Below, in pieces: positions 6,015 to 15,377 of a stretch of DNA of 64,000 nucleotides. Position 1 is the first letter of the stretch. Every line of letters begins with the position of its first letter. The notes beneath the pieces were generated by a model. It had not been told where the DNA came from and made no database searches. It saw only the letters and a list, made by a program, of their open reading frames with translations. The position numbers and the translations under genes are program-made. This DNA is from Microbacterium sp. Au-Mic1 (GTDB lineage Bacteria > Actinomycetota > Actinomycetes > Actinomycetales > Microbacteriaceae), in the NCBI RefSeq assembly GCF_021341785.1, contig NZ_JAJTTF010000007.1, positions 62,001 through 126,000 on the forward strand, in the 5' to 3' direction.

Positions 6015-8489
6015 GTGAGGGTGACGCTGACGGCGGATGAGCTGTACCGGCGCGGCCGCGCGCAGTTGAACGCAGGCCGGAACGCCGCGGCGCGGCGCGA
6101 GTTCCTGCGCGCGCGAGCGCGCACCGAGGATCCCAATCTCCGGGCGAGGATCGCGGGGTCGATCGCGGCGATCACGATCCGCCAGGGAGACCGCACCTCC
6201 GCCGAGGCCGTGTGCCTCGACGCGCTGCACCTGCCCGGACTCTCCGAGGCGACAGCGGCCATGCTCTACGGTCAGCTCGGGCTGGTCGCGCTCGAACGCG
6301 GTGATCTGGCGCGCGCGATGACGATGCTGGATCGCGGCATCGCCGGAATCGGAGACGAGGTGGAGCATCGGGGGCCGATGCTGCTCAACCGCAGCGTGGC
6401 GCACATGCAGGCCGGACGGCTCGAGGAGGCGATCACCGACCTCGATCGGGCGGTCCCCGACTACGCCGCGACGGGGGACGAGGTCTCGCGGGCGATGGCG
6501 GTGCACAACCGCGGCTACGCGGCACTGCTCGCCGGCGAGCTGGTGCCCGCGCTCGAGAAGATGGGCGAGGCGCAGACGGTGCTGAGCGCCGCCTCGGCCG
6601 TGAACGCGGCGATCTGCGACCGCGATCGCGCCGAGGTGCTGCGGGACGCCGGGCTCACCCGCGATGCGGAGCGCACCCTCGAACGGGCGATCCGGGTGTT
6701 CGGCGCGCACCGGATGAGGCAGGCGCGCGCGGAGGCGGAGTTCCATCTGGCGCGCTCCCTGCTGAGCCACGAACCGGAGCGGGCGGCGACGATCTCCTCC
6801 GCCGCGGCACGACGATTCCGCGCCGTGGGGAGCGACTCGTGGGCGGTGCGGGCGGACGCCGTGCGGCTGCGCGCCCTGCTGACCGTCGAGGCGGACGGCC
6901 GGCCGACGGGGCTGCGCGCTCCGGGCGACGCCGAGGTCGACCGCGTCGAGGCGCAGTTGACTCACCATCGGCTCCGGGCCGAGGCGGCGTCGCTGCGACT
7001 CACCCGGCAGCGTCACCACGCACAGACCCGCACCGCGATCCCCGCGGCCCAGGCGCGCATACGGGTTCCGCCCGGTGCGGGGCTGCAGGTGCGACTGCTC
7101 GCGCTGGAGGTACGGGCGGCGCGGGCCGCCGCCGCGGGCGACGACGCGGCCGCACGTCGGATCGCCGCTGCGGGCCTGGACGAGCTGGCCTCCTGGCAGG
7201 CCTCGTTCGGCAGCCTGGATCTGGCCACCGCTCTCGTCATGCATGGTGCGGGCCTGCTCTACGCCGGGCTCGAGGCGGCCGTCCGCTCCCGTCGGCCGGC
7301 GGTCGTGTTCGAGTGGTCGGAGCGCGCCCGGCACCTGAGCCAGCAGACCGTGCCCCTGCGCCCCCCGCCCGACCCCGGGCTGGCCGCGGATCTCGCCGAG
7401 CTGCGGATGCTCCGCTCCGAGGCCGCGTCGGGCGACTGGCTCGCCCACCCCCGCGCCGCCGAACTGAGCCAGCGCGTGCGGCAGCGGGAGTGGTCCTCGA
7501 TCGGACGGGCCGGAGGTCGGGAGCGCGCCACCATCGACGAGCTGCAGGCGGCGCTCGACGCGGACAGCGCCTTCGTCGCCTACGCCTATCAGCGCGACGG
7601 CCTGGTCGCGGTCGCGGTGACCGCGGACGACGCCCGGGTGGTCGACATCACCGGCTGGCCGCAGGCACGACGAGCGATGGCAGGGCTGCGCGCCGACCTC
7701 GATGTCGCCGCGACCGTGCGCGCCGGTGCGATGGGCGCGGTCGTGCGCCGGGCGCTCGACGAGCGTCTCGCCGAGCTGTCGGATGCGCTGCTGGCGCCGG
7801 TGCTCCCGGTGGTCGGCGATCGGCGCCTCGCCCTGGCCGCCGCGGCGATCCTGAACGGGCTCCCGTGGGGCATGCTGCCGGCGATGCGCGAACGGGTGTT
7901 CACCGTGACCGACTCGGCGACGCAGTGGCTGCGCGCCCGCGGCGAGGCGCCGTTCCGCGGTGCGGGCTTCGTCGTCGGTCCGCGCGTCTTCCGGGGCGGC
8001 GAGGAGGTGAACCGCGCCGCGGCCGCCTGGCCGAGCGCACGGGTCCTCGATCCCGACGAGGCGACCGTCGCCGCCGCGACGGAGCTGTCCACTCGGGTGA
8101 GCGTGCTGCACATCGCCGCGCACGGCCGCCATGCCGACGGCAACCCCATGTTCTCGGGCCTGGAGCTCGCCGACGGCGCCCTGTTCGGCTATGACATCGA
8201 CCGGATGGAACGGGTCCCCGACACCGTCGTGCTGTCGGCGTGCGAAGTCGGGCGCTCGTCGGTGCGCTGGGGATGGGAAGCCATCGGCATGACCCGGGTC
8301 TGGCTGCACGCGGGGTCGCGTGCCGTCATCGCGACGCCCGTGATCGTCGCCGACGACGACGCGTGCGAACTGCTCGGCGCGGTGCACGTCGGTCTCGCCG
8401 CCGGCCTCGTCCCCGCGGAGGCGCTGGCCGGAGCGACGGCGCGGACGGGCGTGCTCTCGCCCTTCCAGGTGCACGGCAGCGGATTCTGA
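6015..8489 (+). CDS. TPR-CHAT caspase-like protease (operon gene 4)
   Basis: This 824-residue protein has two parts. Residues 1 to about 330 form helical TPR-like repeats (for example LYRRGRAQLNAGRNAAARREFL, LYGQLGLVALERGDLARAMTML, MAVHNRGYAALLAGELVPALEKM). After a helical linker there is a C-terminal CHAT domain (about 510-824). The caspase-like dyad is intact: H703 in VLHIAAHGRHADGNP and C743 in VVLSACEVGRSS. CHAT domains are clan CD cysteine proteases, often controlled by TPR sensors in bacterial defence or programmed-death systems. I use GTG 6015; GTG 6021 is equally possible. The gene is 21 bases after the S8 protease and is followed by a strong terminator, so it closes the operon. Confidence 0.92.
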   Translation: MRVTLTADELYRRGRAQLNAGRNAAARREFLRARARTEDPNLRARIAGSIAAITIRQGDRTSAEAVCLDALHLPGLSEATAAMLYGQLGLVALERGDLARAMTMLDRGIAGIGDEVEHRGPMLLNRSVAHMQAGRLEEAITDLDRAVPDYAATGDEVSRAMAVHNRGYAALLAGELVPALEKMGEAQTVLSAASAVNAAICDRDRAEVLRDAGLTRDAERTLERAIRVFGAHRMRQARAEAEFHLARSLLSHEPERAATISSAAARRFRAVGSDSWAVRADAVRLRALLTVEADGRPTGLRAPGDAEVDRVEAQLTHHRLRAEAASLRLTRQRHHAQTRTAIPAAQARIRVPPGAGLQVRLLALEVRAARAAAAGDDAAARRIAAAGLDELASWQASFGSLDLATALVMHGAGLLYAGLEAAVRSRRPAVVFEWSERARHLSQQTVPLRPPPDPGLAADLAELRMLRSEAASGDWLAHPRAAELSQRVRQREWSSIGRAGGRERATIDELQAALDADSAFVAYAYQRDGLVAVAVTADDARVVDITGWPQARRAMAGLRADLDVAATVRAGAMGAVVRRALDERLAELSDALLAPVLPVVGDRRLALAAAAILNGLPWGMLPAMRERVFTVTDSATQWLRARGEAPFRGAGFVVGPRVFRGGEEVNRAAAAWPSARVLDPDEATVAAATELSTRVSVLHIAAHGRHADGNPMFSGLELADGALFGYDIDRMERVPDTVVLSACEVGRSSVRWGWEAIGMTRVWLHAGSRAVIATPVIVADDDACELLGAVHVGLAAGLVPAEALAGATARTGVLSPFQVHGSGF

Positions 8490-8626
8490 ACCCGATGTAT
8501 CACGGCCGTCGCCGGCGGCTCCTGCTCTTCGGATCGATACGGTGCGGCCGCCGCGGGGAGCGTCGGCCAGAGGGGACGCCGTGAACTGGGGATGTGCGCG
8601 GAAGCGATGGCGCGCAGCGATCCGAG

Positions 8627-8667
8627 AGGAGGGGGTGCCGCCGAGGGGACCGGCGGCGCCCCCTCCT
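8627..8667. terminator. Strong bidirectional terminator hairpin
   Basis: Seventeen-base arms (8627-8643 and 8651-8667, one G-T pair) enclose a 7-base loop. It lies between the convergent CHAT gene and the sulfurtransferase gene and can serve both. Confidence 0.75.
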
Positions 8668-8681
8668 GCGTGATGCGCAGG

Positions 8682-9539
8682 TCACTCGTCGAGCGGATCC
8701 TCCACGGCCGGCACGGGCCCGACCTCGACCGGGCGTCCCGGGGTGTTCGACCAGGCGCTCCAGGATCCGGGGTACACGGTCACCTCGCGGCCGATGAGCG
8801 CCCCGGCGAGCGCGAGCTGAGCCGCTGTCACGCCGGATCCGCAGTACGCCGCGATCGGCACCTCCTCGCCGGCGCCCACGGCCTCGAACGCGGCAACGAT
8901 CTCCGCGGGGCTGCGGAACCGCCCGTCCGCGGTGAGCAGCTCGGAGATCGGCAGGTTGCGCGCACCCGGGATGTGCCCCGCGACGGGGTCGATCGGCTCG
9001 GTCTCGCCGCGGAACCGCTCGGGGGCGCGCGCGTCCAGCAGCACTCCGCCCCACTCCGCGACCTGGTCGGTGTCGAGGACGTCCGCGGTGCCCGGCCGGC
9101 TCAGCACGACGTCACCCAGCTCCGGGACGACCTCGCCCTGCTCGATCTCTCCCCCGGCGGCGCGCCAGGCGCCGAGACCGCCGTCGAGCACGCGCACGTC
9201 GGCGATCCCCGCCCGACGCAGGGCCCACCAGGCGCGGGACGCCGGCAGCGAGCGGGAGTCGTCGTAGACCACCACGGTCTGCCCCTGCCGGATGCCCCAC
9301 CGCCGCGCCGCCTCCGCCAGCGCGTCGTCGGAGGGCAGAGGATGCCGGCCCTCCGAGGCGGCGCCGTGACCGGCCAGCTCCGCCTCCAGGTCGGCGAACA
9401 CCGCGCCGGGGAGGTGCCCGGCGAGATGGTTCGCGTGCCCGTCCGTGAAGCCGAGGCGGTAGCGCACGTCGAGGATCCGAGGATCTGCGCCCTCCTCGAT
9501 GAGCGTGCGGAGGCCGGCGGCGGTGATGAGGTCTGCCAT
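8682..9539 (-). CDS. sseA: Thiosulfate/3-mercaptopyruvate sulfurtransferase (tandem rhodanese)
   Basis: This 285-residue protein contains two rhodanese domains. The N-terminal one (residues about 5-125) is inactive, ending in VLDGGLGAWRAAGGE. The C-terminal one carries the active loop YC233GSGVTA. A CG(S/T)GVTA loop is typical of 3-mercaptopyruvate sulfurtransferases, whereas thiosulfate-preferring enzymes usually have CRKGVTA. It should move sulfane sulfur from 3-mercaptopyruvate to thiols or cyanide in the cytoplasm. GAAGAT sits six bases upstream of the ATG on the coding strand (plus-strand 9546-9551), again a leaderless-like geometry. It runs convergent to the CHAT operon. Confidence 0.9.
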   Translation of the reverse strand: MADLITAAGLRTLIEEGADPRILDVRYRLGFTDGHANHLAGHLPGAVFADLEAELAGHGAASEGRHPLPSDDALAEAARRWGIRQGQTVVVYDDSRSLPASRAWWALRRAGIADVRVLDGGLGAWRAAGGEIEQGEVVPELGDVVLSRPGTADVLDTDQVAEWGGVLLDARAPERFRGETEPIDPVAGHIPGARNLPISELLTADGRFRSPAEIVAAFEAVGAGEEVPIAAYCGSGVTAAQLALAGALIGREVTVYPGSWSAWSNTPGRPVEVGPVPAVEDPLDE

Positions 9540-9609
9540 GGCCCCATCTTCTCAACACCGCAGGGCGGGGTGGGGGCTCTCCCCGGAATCGGAACGACGC
9601 AGGAGCCCG

Positions 9610-9615
9610 TACGCT
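9610..9615 (+). promoter_or_regulatory. Leaderless-type -10 hexamer TACGCT
   Basis: TACGCT is seven bases before the ATG at 9623 of the Gfo/Idh/MocA gene, the same hexamer and nearly the same spacing as at 496-501. Confidence 0.55.
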
Positions 9616-9622
9616 GGGAGCC

Positions 9623-10639
9623 ATGACCGGCCACTCCCCTCGACCCGCAGCATTGCGCTGGGGCATCCTCGCCACGGGCGGCATCGCCGCCGCCTTCGCC
9701 GCCGACCTGCGCACCGCGGGTCTGGATCTCGTGGCCGTCGGATCCCGCTCGCAGGATTCCGCCGACGCGTTCGCCGCGCGCTACGGCATCGCCCGGGCGC
9801 ACGGCTCGTACGCCGCGCTCGTGGCGGACCCCGACGTCGACATCATCTACGTCGCCACTCCGCACCCGATGCATCACGCCGACGCGCGTCTCGCGCTCGA
9901 GCACGGCAAGCACGTGCTCGTCGAGAAGGCGTTCACCCTCAACCGCGCCGAGGCGCAGGACCTCGCAGACCTCGGCCGCGAGAAGGGCCTGCTCGTCATG
10001 GAGGCGATGTGGACCCGGTATCTGCCGCACATGGCGCGGCTGCGCGAGATCATCGCGGCCGGCACCCTGGGCGAGATCCGCACCGTCTCGGCGGACCACA
10101 CCCAGACGCTGCCGACGGATCCCGCACACCGCCTGAACGCTCTCGAGCTGGGCGGCGGGGCGCTGCTGGATCTCGCCATCTACCCGATCTCCTTCGTCGT
10201 CGGCGTGCTGGGCGTGCCGACCGAGGTCAAGGCGGTCGCCCGCCTCCTCGAGACGGGCGCCGATGCCGAGGTCGCGACCGTCATGACGCACGACGGCGGA
10301 GCGATCTCGACCACGTTCTCCTCCTCGCGCACCGCCGGGCCGAACACCGCTGTCGTGCTCGGCACGAAGGCCCGCGTGGAGATCGAGCGCTGGTGGTGGT
10401 CGCCCTCCGTCCTGCGCGTGATCGACCCCGAGGGCGTCGTGCTGGAGGAGTTCTCCGCGCGCCCCGCCGAGGGCGAAGGACGCGGGATGCAGTACGAGGC
10501 CATCGCCGCCGAGCGCTACGTCGCCGACGGATCCCTGGACAGCGATCTCCTGCCCGTGGCGGAGTCGGTCGCGATCATGGGTCTGCTCGACGAGATCCGC
10601 GCGCAGATCGGCGTGCGGTACCCCAACGAGATCGCCTGA
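9623..10639 (+). CDS. Gfo/Idh/MocA-family NAD(P)-dependent oxidoreductase
   Basis: This 338-residue protein has an N-terminal Rossmann fold (WGILATGGIAAAFAADL, residues 12-28) and the family EKP-type motif in the form VEKAF (about 110-114). It is followed by the C-terminal alpha/beta domain with MEAMWTRYLPH and the conserved GGGALLDLAIYPI. The MEAMWTRY stretch resembles trans-1,2-dihydrobenzene-1,2-diol dehydrogenase-like members of the family. Such enzymes oxidise a sugar or cyclic polyol hydroxyl. The substrate cannot be read from sequence, and the neighbours (sulfurtransferase, NYN protein) give no pathway hint. Confidence 0.85.
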   Translation: MTGHSPRPAALRWGILATGGIAAAFAADLRTAGLDLVAVGSRSQDSADAFAARYGIARAHGSYAALVADPDVDIIYVATPHPMHHADARLALEHGKHVLVEKAFTLNRAEAQDLADLGREKGLLVMEAMWTRYLPHMARLREIIAAGTLGEIRTVSADHTQTLPTDPAHRLNALELGGGALLDLAIYPISFVVGVLGVPTEVKAVARLLETGADAEVATVMTHDGGAISTTFSSSRTAGPNTAVVLGTKARVEIERWWWSPSVLRVIDPEGVVLEEFSARPAEGEGRGMQYEAIAAERYVADGSLDSDLLPVAESVAIMGLLDEIRAQIGVRYPNEIA

Positions 10640-10659
10640 CCGACTCCGGAGGAGAACCC

Positions 10660-11586
10660 ATGGCTGAGCCGCAGGACACCCGTGTCGCCGTCTATCTCGA
10701 CTTCGACAACATCGTCATCTCCTGGTACGACCGCGTGCACGGACGCAACGCGTACAGCAAGGACCGTCAGCGGATCCAGGACAATCCGGCCGATGCCGAG
10801 GTCGCGGAGCGGCTCAAGGCCGCGATGATCGACGTCGGCGCGATCATCGACTACGCGTCGTCGTTCGGCACCCTGGTGCTCACGCGGGCGTACGCCGACT
10901 GGTCTTCGCCGGTCAACGCCGAGTACCGGTCGCAGCTGGTGGCCCGTGCCGTCGATCTCGTGCAGCTCTTCCCCGCTGCGGCGTACGCGAAGAACGGTGC
11001 GGACATCCGCCTGGCGGTCGACGCGGTCGAGGACATGTTCCGTCTCCCCGACCTCACCCACGTCGTCATCGTCGCCGGCGACAGCGACTACGTGCCGCTC
11101 GCCCAGCGGTGCAAGCGGCTGGGCCGGTACGTGATCGGCGTCGGCGTCGCCGGATCCACCGCCAAGTCGCTCGCCGCCGCCTGCGACGAATTCGAGGCGT
11201 ACGACTCGCTCCCCGGTGTCGAGCGCGCGGCCGCGCCGGCGCCGGCGGCCGAGGAGACGGCGCCGAAGAAGCCCGCCGCCAAGCAGACCCAGGGAGCGCG
11301 CAAGCAGTCCCGCACGGTCGCGGAGAAGGAGGAGCCGACCCGCTCGGAGCAGGAGGAGGCGACCGCCACACTCGTGCGCGCGCTGCGCCTCGGCCACGAC
11401 AAGAGCGACGGCGACGAGTGGCTGCACAGCTCGGCGGTGAAGACGCAGATGCGCCGCATGGACCCCTCGTTCAGCGAGAAGGCCCTCGGCTACCGCTCCT
11501 TCAACGCCTTCCTCAAATCGCGCGCCGACATCGCCGAGCTCGAGGAGACCGGGCACGAGCGCCTCGTGCGCCTCAAGGAGGCCTGA
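10660..11586 (+). CDS. NYN-domain RNase-like protein with C-terminal OST-HTH/LOTUS-like domain
   Basis: This 308-residue protein starts at an ATG behind GGAGGAG, 20 bases after the previous stop. The N-terminal NYN (PIN-like) domain keeps the acidic metal-binding residues: D14 and D16 in VYLDFDN, the aspartate of GADIRLAVDAVE, and the GDSDYVPL motif. A charged Ala/Lys/Glu-rich linker (about residues 185-230) leads to a C-terminal region (ATLVRALRL...PSFSEKALGYRSFNAFL) that fits the OST-HTH/LOTUS fold seen in LabA- and limkain-type RNA-binding proteins. The expected role is RNA cleavage or processing in the cytoplasm. The target is unknown. It converges with the next operon with only 8 bases between stops. 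Confidence 0.88.
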   Translation: MAEPQDTRVAVYLDFDNIVISWYDRVHGRNAYSKDRQRIQDNPADAEVAERLKAAMIDVGAIIDYASSFGTLVLTRAYADWSSPVNAEYRSQLVARAVDLVQLFPAAAYAKNGADIRLAVDAVEDMFRLPDLTHVVIVAGDSDYVPLAQRCKRLGRYVIGVGVAGSTAKSLAAACDEFEAYDSLPGVERAAAPAPAAEETAPKKPAAKQTQGARKQSRTVAEKEEPTRSEQEEATATLVRALRLGHDKSDGDEWLHSSAVKTQMRRMDPSFSEKALGYRSFNAFLKSRADIAELEETGHERLVRLKEA

Positions 11587-11594
11587 CCCGCCCG

Positions 11595-12602
11595 CTACTG
11601 GTTGCGGAAGGCGGCGTCGAACGAGGCGGCGGGCTTCGGCCAGAGCAGGGAGCGCACGTACTGCACGGCTTGAGCGGCTCCATGCAGGCGGTCCATGCCC
11701 GCGTCCTCCCATTCGATCGAGATCGGTCCCGTGTAGCCGATCGCGTCCAGCGCTCGGAACGAGTCCTCCCACGGCACGTCGCCGTGCCCAGTCGAGACGA
11801 AGTCCCAGCCGCGGCGCGGATCGCCCCAGGGCAGGTGCGAGCCGAGCACGCCCGCGCGGCCGTTCCGCGGCCTCATCCGGGTGTCCTTGCAGTCGACGTG
11901 GTAGATCCGGTCCTGGAAGTCCCAGATGAAGCCCACCGGGTCGATGTTCTGCCACATCATGTGCGACGGATCCCAGTTGAACCCGAACGCCTCCCTGTGG
12001 TCGATCGCGTCCAGGGCGCGCACCGAGCTCCAGTAGTCGTACGCGATCTCGGACGGGTGAACCTCGTGCGCGAACCGCACCCCTTCGGCGTCGAACACGT
12101 CGAGGATCGGGTTCCAGCGGCGCGCGAAGTCTTCGAACCCGGCGGCGATCACGTCCTCCCCGACCGGCGGGAACATCGCCACGTACGGCCAGATCGACGA
12201 CCCGGTGAAGCCGACGACGGTGTCGACGCCGAGCTTGCGCGCCACGCGCGCCGCCCGCTTCATGTCCTCCGCGGCACGCTGCCGCACGCCCTCCGCGTCG
12301 CCGTCGCCCCACACGTGGTCGCGCAGGATCGCCTGGTGGCGGAAGTCGATCGGCGCATCGCACACCGCCTGGCCCGCGAGATGGTTCGAGATCGCGAACG
12401 TCTTCAGGCCGTGGCGATCCAGGATCTCGAGTCGCGACGCCACGTAGGCGTCGTCCTCATCGGCGCGCTTCAGGTCGAGATGATCGCCGGACGCGGCGAT
12501 CTCCAGCCCGTCGTACCCCCAGGAGGCGGCGAGGAGGGCCACCTCCTCGAACGGCAGATCCGCCCACTGACCGGTGAACAGCGTGACGGGATGCGTGCTC
12601 AT
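11595..12602 (-). CDS. Sugar phosphate isomerase/epimerase-family TIM barrel (catabolic operon, last gene)
   Basis: This 335-residue AP-endonuclease-2-like TIM barrel has an ATG preceded by GAGGAG, and the coding starts ten bases after the upstream gene ends. Metal-site segments typical of the family are visible: [13 protein letters not shown] (Glu/His), [13 protein letters not shown] (Asp-x-x-His), YHVDCKDTR (His-x-Asp) and [11 protein letters not shown] (Glu). In 3-keto-glycoside pathways proteins of this family perform the elimination or hydration step. Two of them in one operon with a GMC oxidase and a Gfo/Idh enzyme fits such a route. It could also be a plain ketose epimerase. It is cytoplasmic and co-transcribed with the upstream genes. 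Confidence 0.85.
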   Translation of the reverse strand: MSTHPVTLFTGQWADLPFEEVALLAASWGYDGLEIAASGDHLDLKRADEDDAYVASRLEILDRHGLKTFAISNHLAGQAVCDAPIDFRHQAILRDHVWGDGDAEGVRQRAAEDMKRAARVARKLGVDTVVGFTGSSIWPYVAMFPPVGEDVIAAGFEDFARRWNPILDVFDAEGVRFAHEVHPSEIAYDYWSSVRALDAIDHREAFGFNWDPSHMMWQNIDPVGFIWDFQDRIYHVDCKDTRMRPRNGRAGVLGSHLPWGDPRRGWDFVSTGHGDVPWEDSFRALDAIGYTGPISIEWEDAGMDRLHGAAQAVQYVRSLLWPKPAASFDAAFRNQ

Positions 12603-12612
12603 GAGCGTCTCC

Positions 12613-13563
12613 TCAGGACTTCGTCGCGTCGGCCAGCCAGCCCGCCGTGTAGACCGCGCTCTCCGTGGGATCCATGCTGGCACGGTCGACTTCGATCAGC
12701 ACGGTGCCGTCGAACGAGTCGGGGAGAGCTCCGAGGATTCCGACGAGATCGAGATCTCCCAGGCCCGGCTCGCGGTACAGACCGAGGTTGGTCGCCTTCT
12801 CGTAGCTCAGCCCCTCCTCGCGGGTGCGCCGGGCGACGGCGAGGTCGATGTCCTTGATGTGCAGGTCCTGCACCCGGTCCCCCCACTTCTCGAGAACGGC
12901 CCGGGAGTCGATCCCGGCCCATTCCAGGTGGCCGATGTCGAACGCCGCTCCGAGGCGCGACGCGTCGATGTTCTCCAGGACGTACTCGTACTCCCGCTCG
13001 GTCTCGATCAGAGTGCCGACGTGGTTGTGCAGCCCGGGACGCACACCCTCGGCGTTGAGCACGTCGACGGCCTCGTCCAGCAGTTCCAGCTGCTCGTCGA
13101 GGCGGTCCTGATCGAAGTCGTAGCCGACCGCCGGATGCTCCCAGCGCGGAGCGGCGTAGTCGACCTCGGCGGCGAGGAAGATCCGGGACAGCCCCATGAA
13201 GGTGGACTCCTCGGCCTTGCGGCGCACGCCGTCGAACCAGTGGGCGCGCTCGAACGTCCCCTTCTCCAGGCGTCCGCCGTGCGCGGATCCCACCGGCACC
13301 TGCGCGTAGCCCGGCGAGACCCGCAGCCCGGAGTCCGCGATCATGCGGGCGTAGCTCTGCAGCGTCTGGGTGTCGAGCACCTCCATCATGGTCGTGTCGA
13401 ATCCGGCGGTGCGGATCTGCGCGAGCACATCGGGGTACTCAGCCACGAAGGTCGGATCCGCGAACCGCCACAGACCGGGGCTGTCCGGGTCGGAGGGGTC
13501 GGACAGCACGTTGATCCACTGGATCGCGTTGAGCGAGAACGTCAGCGTGGAGAGGGATGCCAT
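12613..13563 (-). CDS. Sugar phosphate isomerase/epimerase-family TIM barrel (catabolic operon, gene 6)
   Basis: This 316-residue protein is a second member of the xylose-isomerase-like TIM-barrel family, distinct in sequence from the downstream one. Family landmarks are [12 protein letters not shown] (metal His), [12 protein letters not shown] (Asp-x-x-His), DLHIKDID (His-x-Lys-Asp) and VLIEVDRA (metal Glu). Its start lies 24 bases after the permease gene. In levoglucosan- and C-glycoside-type pathways this family catalyses beta-elimination from a 3-keto glycoside or the following hydration. I infer one of these two steps here. The exact assignment between the two paralogues cannot be made. 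Confidence 0.85.
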   Translation of the reverse strand: MASLSTLTFSLNAIQWINVLSDPSDPDSPGLWRFADPTFVAEYPDVLAQIRTAGFDTTMMEVLDTQTLQSYARMIADSGLRVSPGYAQVPVGSAHGGRLEKGTFERAHWFDGVRRKAEESTFMGLSRIFLAAEVDYAAPRWEHPAVGYDFDQDRLDEQLELLDEAVDVLNAEGVRPGLHNHVGTLIETEREYEYVLENIDASRLGAAFDIGHLEWAGIDSRAVLEKWGDRVQDLHIKDIDLAVARRTREEGLSYEKATNLGLYREPGLGDLDLVGILGALPDSFDGTVLIEVDRASMDPTESAVYTAGWLADATKS

Positions 13564-13587
13564 GTCGATGCCTTTCGAGAGGTGGGG

Positions 13588-14415
13588 CTACTTCAGTCCT
13601 GTGGCGGCGACGCCCTGGATGAAGTACTTCTGCAGGAAGAGGAACAGGATGAGGATCGGCAGCAGCACGACCATGGCGCCGGCGAGAAGCACGCCGAACG
13701 CGATCGTGTTGGACGCCTGCGAGGCGACCGCGAGTCCGACCGGCGCCGTGTACACGTCCTGCGACTGCGCGACCACGAGCGGCCAGAGGAAGTTGTTCCA
13801 CGAAGACAGGAACGAGAGGATCCCGACGGTCGCGAGGCCCGGGCCGGTCAGCGGGAGGAAGATCCGGAAGAAGATCCGCGTCTCCCCCGCGCCGTCCAGG
13901 CGAGCCGCCTCGAGCAGTTCGAAGGGCACGCCGTGCGCGAACTGGCGCATGATGAACACGCTGAGCGGCATGACCAGCAACGGCAGGGCGATCGCGATGA
14001 GCGTGTTGACCAGGCCCAGTTGCACGACGATGACGAACTGCGGCACGAACAGCGCGACGTAGGGCACGATCATCGACACGATCACGAGCGGGAAGATCAC
14101 GGCGCGACCGCGGAAGCGCAGCTTGGCGAGCGCATAGCCTGCCATCGCGCTGAACAGCACGTTGCACACGACCACGATCGCCGAGACCACGATGCTGTTC
14201 GCCATGTAGCCGCCGAAGCCGCCGTCCGTGAACAGGCCGATGTAGTTCTGCACCTGGAACGACTTCGGGAACCATGCGCCGGGGTCCGAGAAGAACTCGG
14301 CCTGGGTCTTGAAGGATCCGAAGAACACCCAGACGAACGGCAGCAGCATCAGGACCGTGATCACCGCGAGGGCGATGTAGGTCAGCGTGGAGCGGAGCGG
14401 GGTTGTCTTGTTCAA
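13588..14415 (-). CDS. Sugar ABC transporter permease, MalG type
   Basis: This 275-residue membrane protein has six predicted transmembrane segments and the EAA loop ELLEAARLDGAGETRIFFRIFLPLTGPGLATV, which docks the ATPase. I chose the TTG at 14415 because it overlaps the stop of the preceding permease in the form TTGA; the next ATG would remove the first transmembrane helix. It pairs with the MalF-type permease. No ATP-binding subunit is encoded in the operon, so a shared MsmK/MalK-like ATPase encoded elsewhere is expected, as is usual for this CUT1 subfamily. Confidence 0.88.
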   Translation of the reverse strand: MNKTTPLRSTLTYIALAVITVLMLLPFVWVFFGSFKTQAEFFSDPGAWFPKSFQVQNYIGLFTDGGFGGYMANSIVVSAIVVVCNVLFSAMAGYALAKLRFRGRAVIFPLVIVSMIVPYVALFVPQFVIVVQLGLVNTLIAIALPLLVMPLSVFIMRQFAHGVPFELLEAARLDGAGETRIFFRIFLPLTGPGLATVGILSFLSSWNNFLWPLVVAQSQDVYTAPVGLAVASQASNTIAFGVLLAGAMVVLLPILILFLFLQKYFIQGVAATGLK

Positions 14416-15371
14416 TGCTTCGGCCTCAGCATTCGGAACTGGATGAAGGCGACGATGCCGACGAGGATGAGCAGGATCACGGATCCGGCCATCGATGAGG
14501 CGATGTTGCCGAAGCCGAACTGCTCGTAGACCCACAGCGCCATCGGCCGGGTCGATCCCAGCGGACCGCCCTTGGTGAGCAGGAACGGCTCCTCGAAGAT
14601 GTTCAGGAACGACACGGTCATGAGGACCGTGACGAGGAGGGTGGTGGGGCGCAGGAGCGGCAGCGTGATCGACCAGAGCCGGCGCATCGTGGAGGCCCCG
14701 TCCGTCGCGGCCGCCTCGTAGATCTCCTCGGGAACGGCCTGGAGCCCGGCGAGGAACAGGATCATGCAGGTTCCGGCGTTGCGCCAGACCCCCATCATGA
14801 CCACGGTCACGATCGCCCACTCGGGCTTGCCCAGCCAGTTCACCACCGGGACGCCCAGGTTCGAGAAGGCGCTGTTGACCGGGCCGGAGATCGAGAAGGC
14901 GTACTGCCAGATCACGGCGGCAGCGACGATGTTCGTGATCACCGGCACGTACACGGCGGCGCGGAAGAAGGTGCGCAGCCGCCGGATGCCGTTGTTCAGC
15001 ATGAGCGCGAGTGCGAACCCGAGCACCATGCTGAGCGGCACGCACAGCACCACGAACATCACGGTGTTCCCGAACGCGCTCTGGAACGCCGGCGATCCCA
15101 GGACCTTGGCATAGGCCTCGAATCCGGTGAAGTTGACGTTGAGCGGATCGCGGATGTCGCGAGCGGTCATGTCGGTGAGGCTCGCGCCGACGGCCAGGAT
15201 CGTGGGTACGGCGGTGAAGACGGCGAAGATGAGCAGGAACGGGATCAGGAAGATCCATCCGGTGGCCGCCTCCGCGCGGGATCCCTCATGCGCGGAGACG
15301 GCCCGGGTGGCGCCCCGGGGGCGTCGCGAGGACGCCCCCGGGGTGACCAGTGCACGCGTGGCGGTGGACAT
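14412..15371 (-). CDS. Sugar ABC transporter permease, MalF/UgpA type
   Basis: This 319-residue integral membrane protein has a cytoplasmic, Arg/Ala-rich N-terminal tail of about 35 residues, six predicted transmembrane helices and the EAA motif EEIYEAAATDGASTMRRLWSITLPLLRPTT. It starts six bases after the binding-protein gene. The first codons contain a perfect 13-bp hairpin (15313-15343). If translation instead begins at the GTG around codon 25, the hairpin would be an intergenic element between the binding protein and the permease. It is part of a CUT1 importer feeding the catabolic enzymes of the same operon. Confidence 0.88.
   Translation of the reverse strand: MSTATRALVTPGASSRRPRGATRAVSAHEGSRAEAATGWIFLIPFLLIFAVFTAVPTILAVGASLTDMTARDIRDPLNVNFTGFEAYAKVLGSPAFQSAFGNTVMFVVLCVPLSMVLGFALALMLNNGIRRLRTFFRAAVYVPVITNIVAAAVIWQYAFSISGPVNSAFSNLGVPVVNWLGKPEWAIVTVVMMGVWRNAGTCMILFLAGLQAVPEEIYEAAATDGASTMRRLWSITLPLLRPTTLLVTVLMTVSFLNIFEEPFLLTKGGPLGSTRPMALWVYEQFGFGNIASSMAGSVILLILVGIVAFIQFRMLRPKH
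15313..15343. promoter_or_regulatory. Large hairpin at the start of the MalF-type permease gene
   Basis: Perfect 13-base arms CCCCGGGGGCGTC (15313-15325) and GACGCCCCCGGGG (15331-15343) flank a 5-base loop. It lies 28-58 bases inside the annotated permease start, directly downstream of the binding-protein gene. Such structures can stop processive RNA decay or attenuate transcription, so that the binding protein is made in excess over the permeases. Confidence 0.55.
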
Positions 15372-15377
15372 CGGCGA

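Noticed and set aside
5532..8474. 980-codon minus-strand frame opposite the CHAT and S8 genes
   Set aside because: Low-complexity Arg/His/Gly-rich translation with no family resemblance; the plus strand carries clear catalytic motifs.
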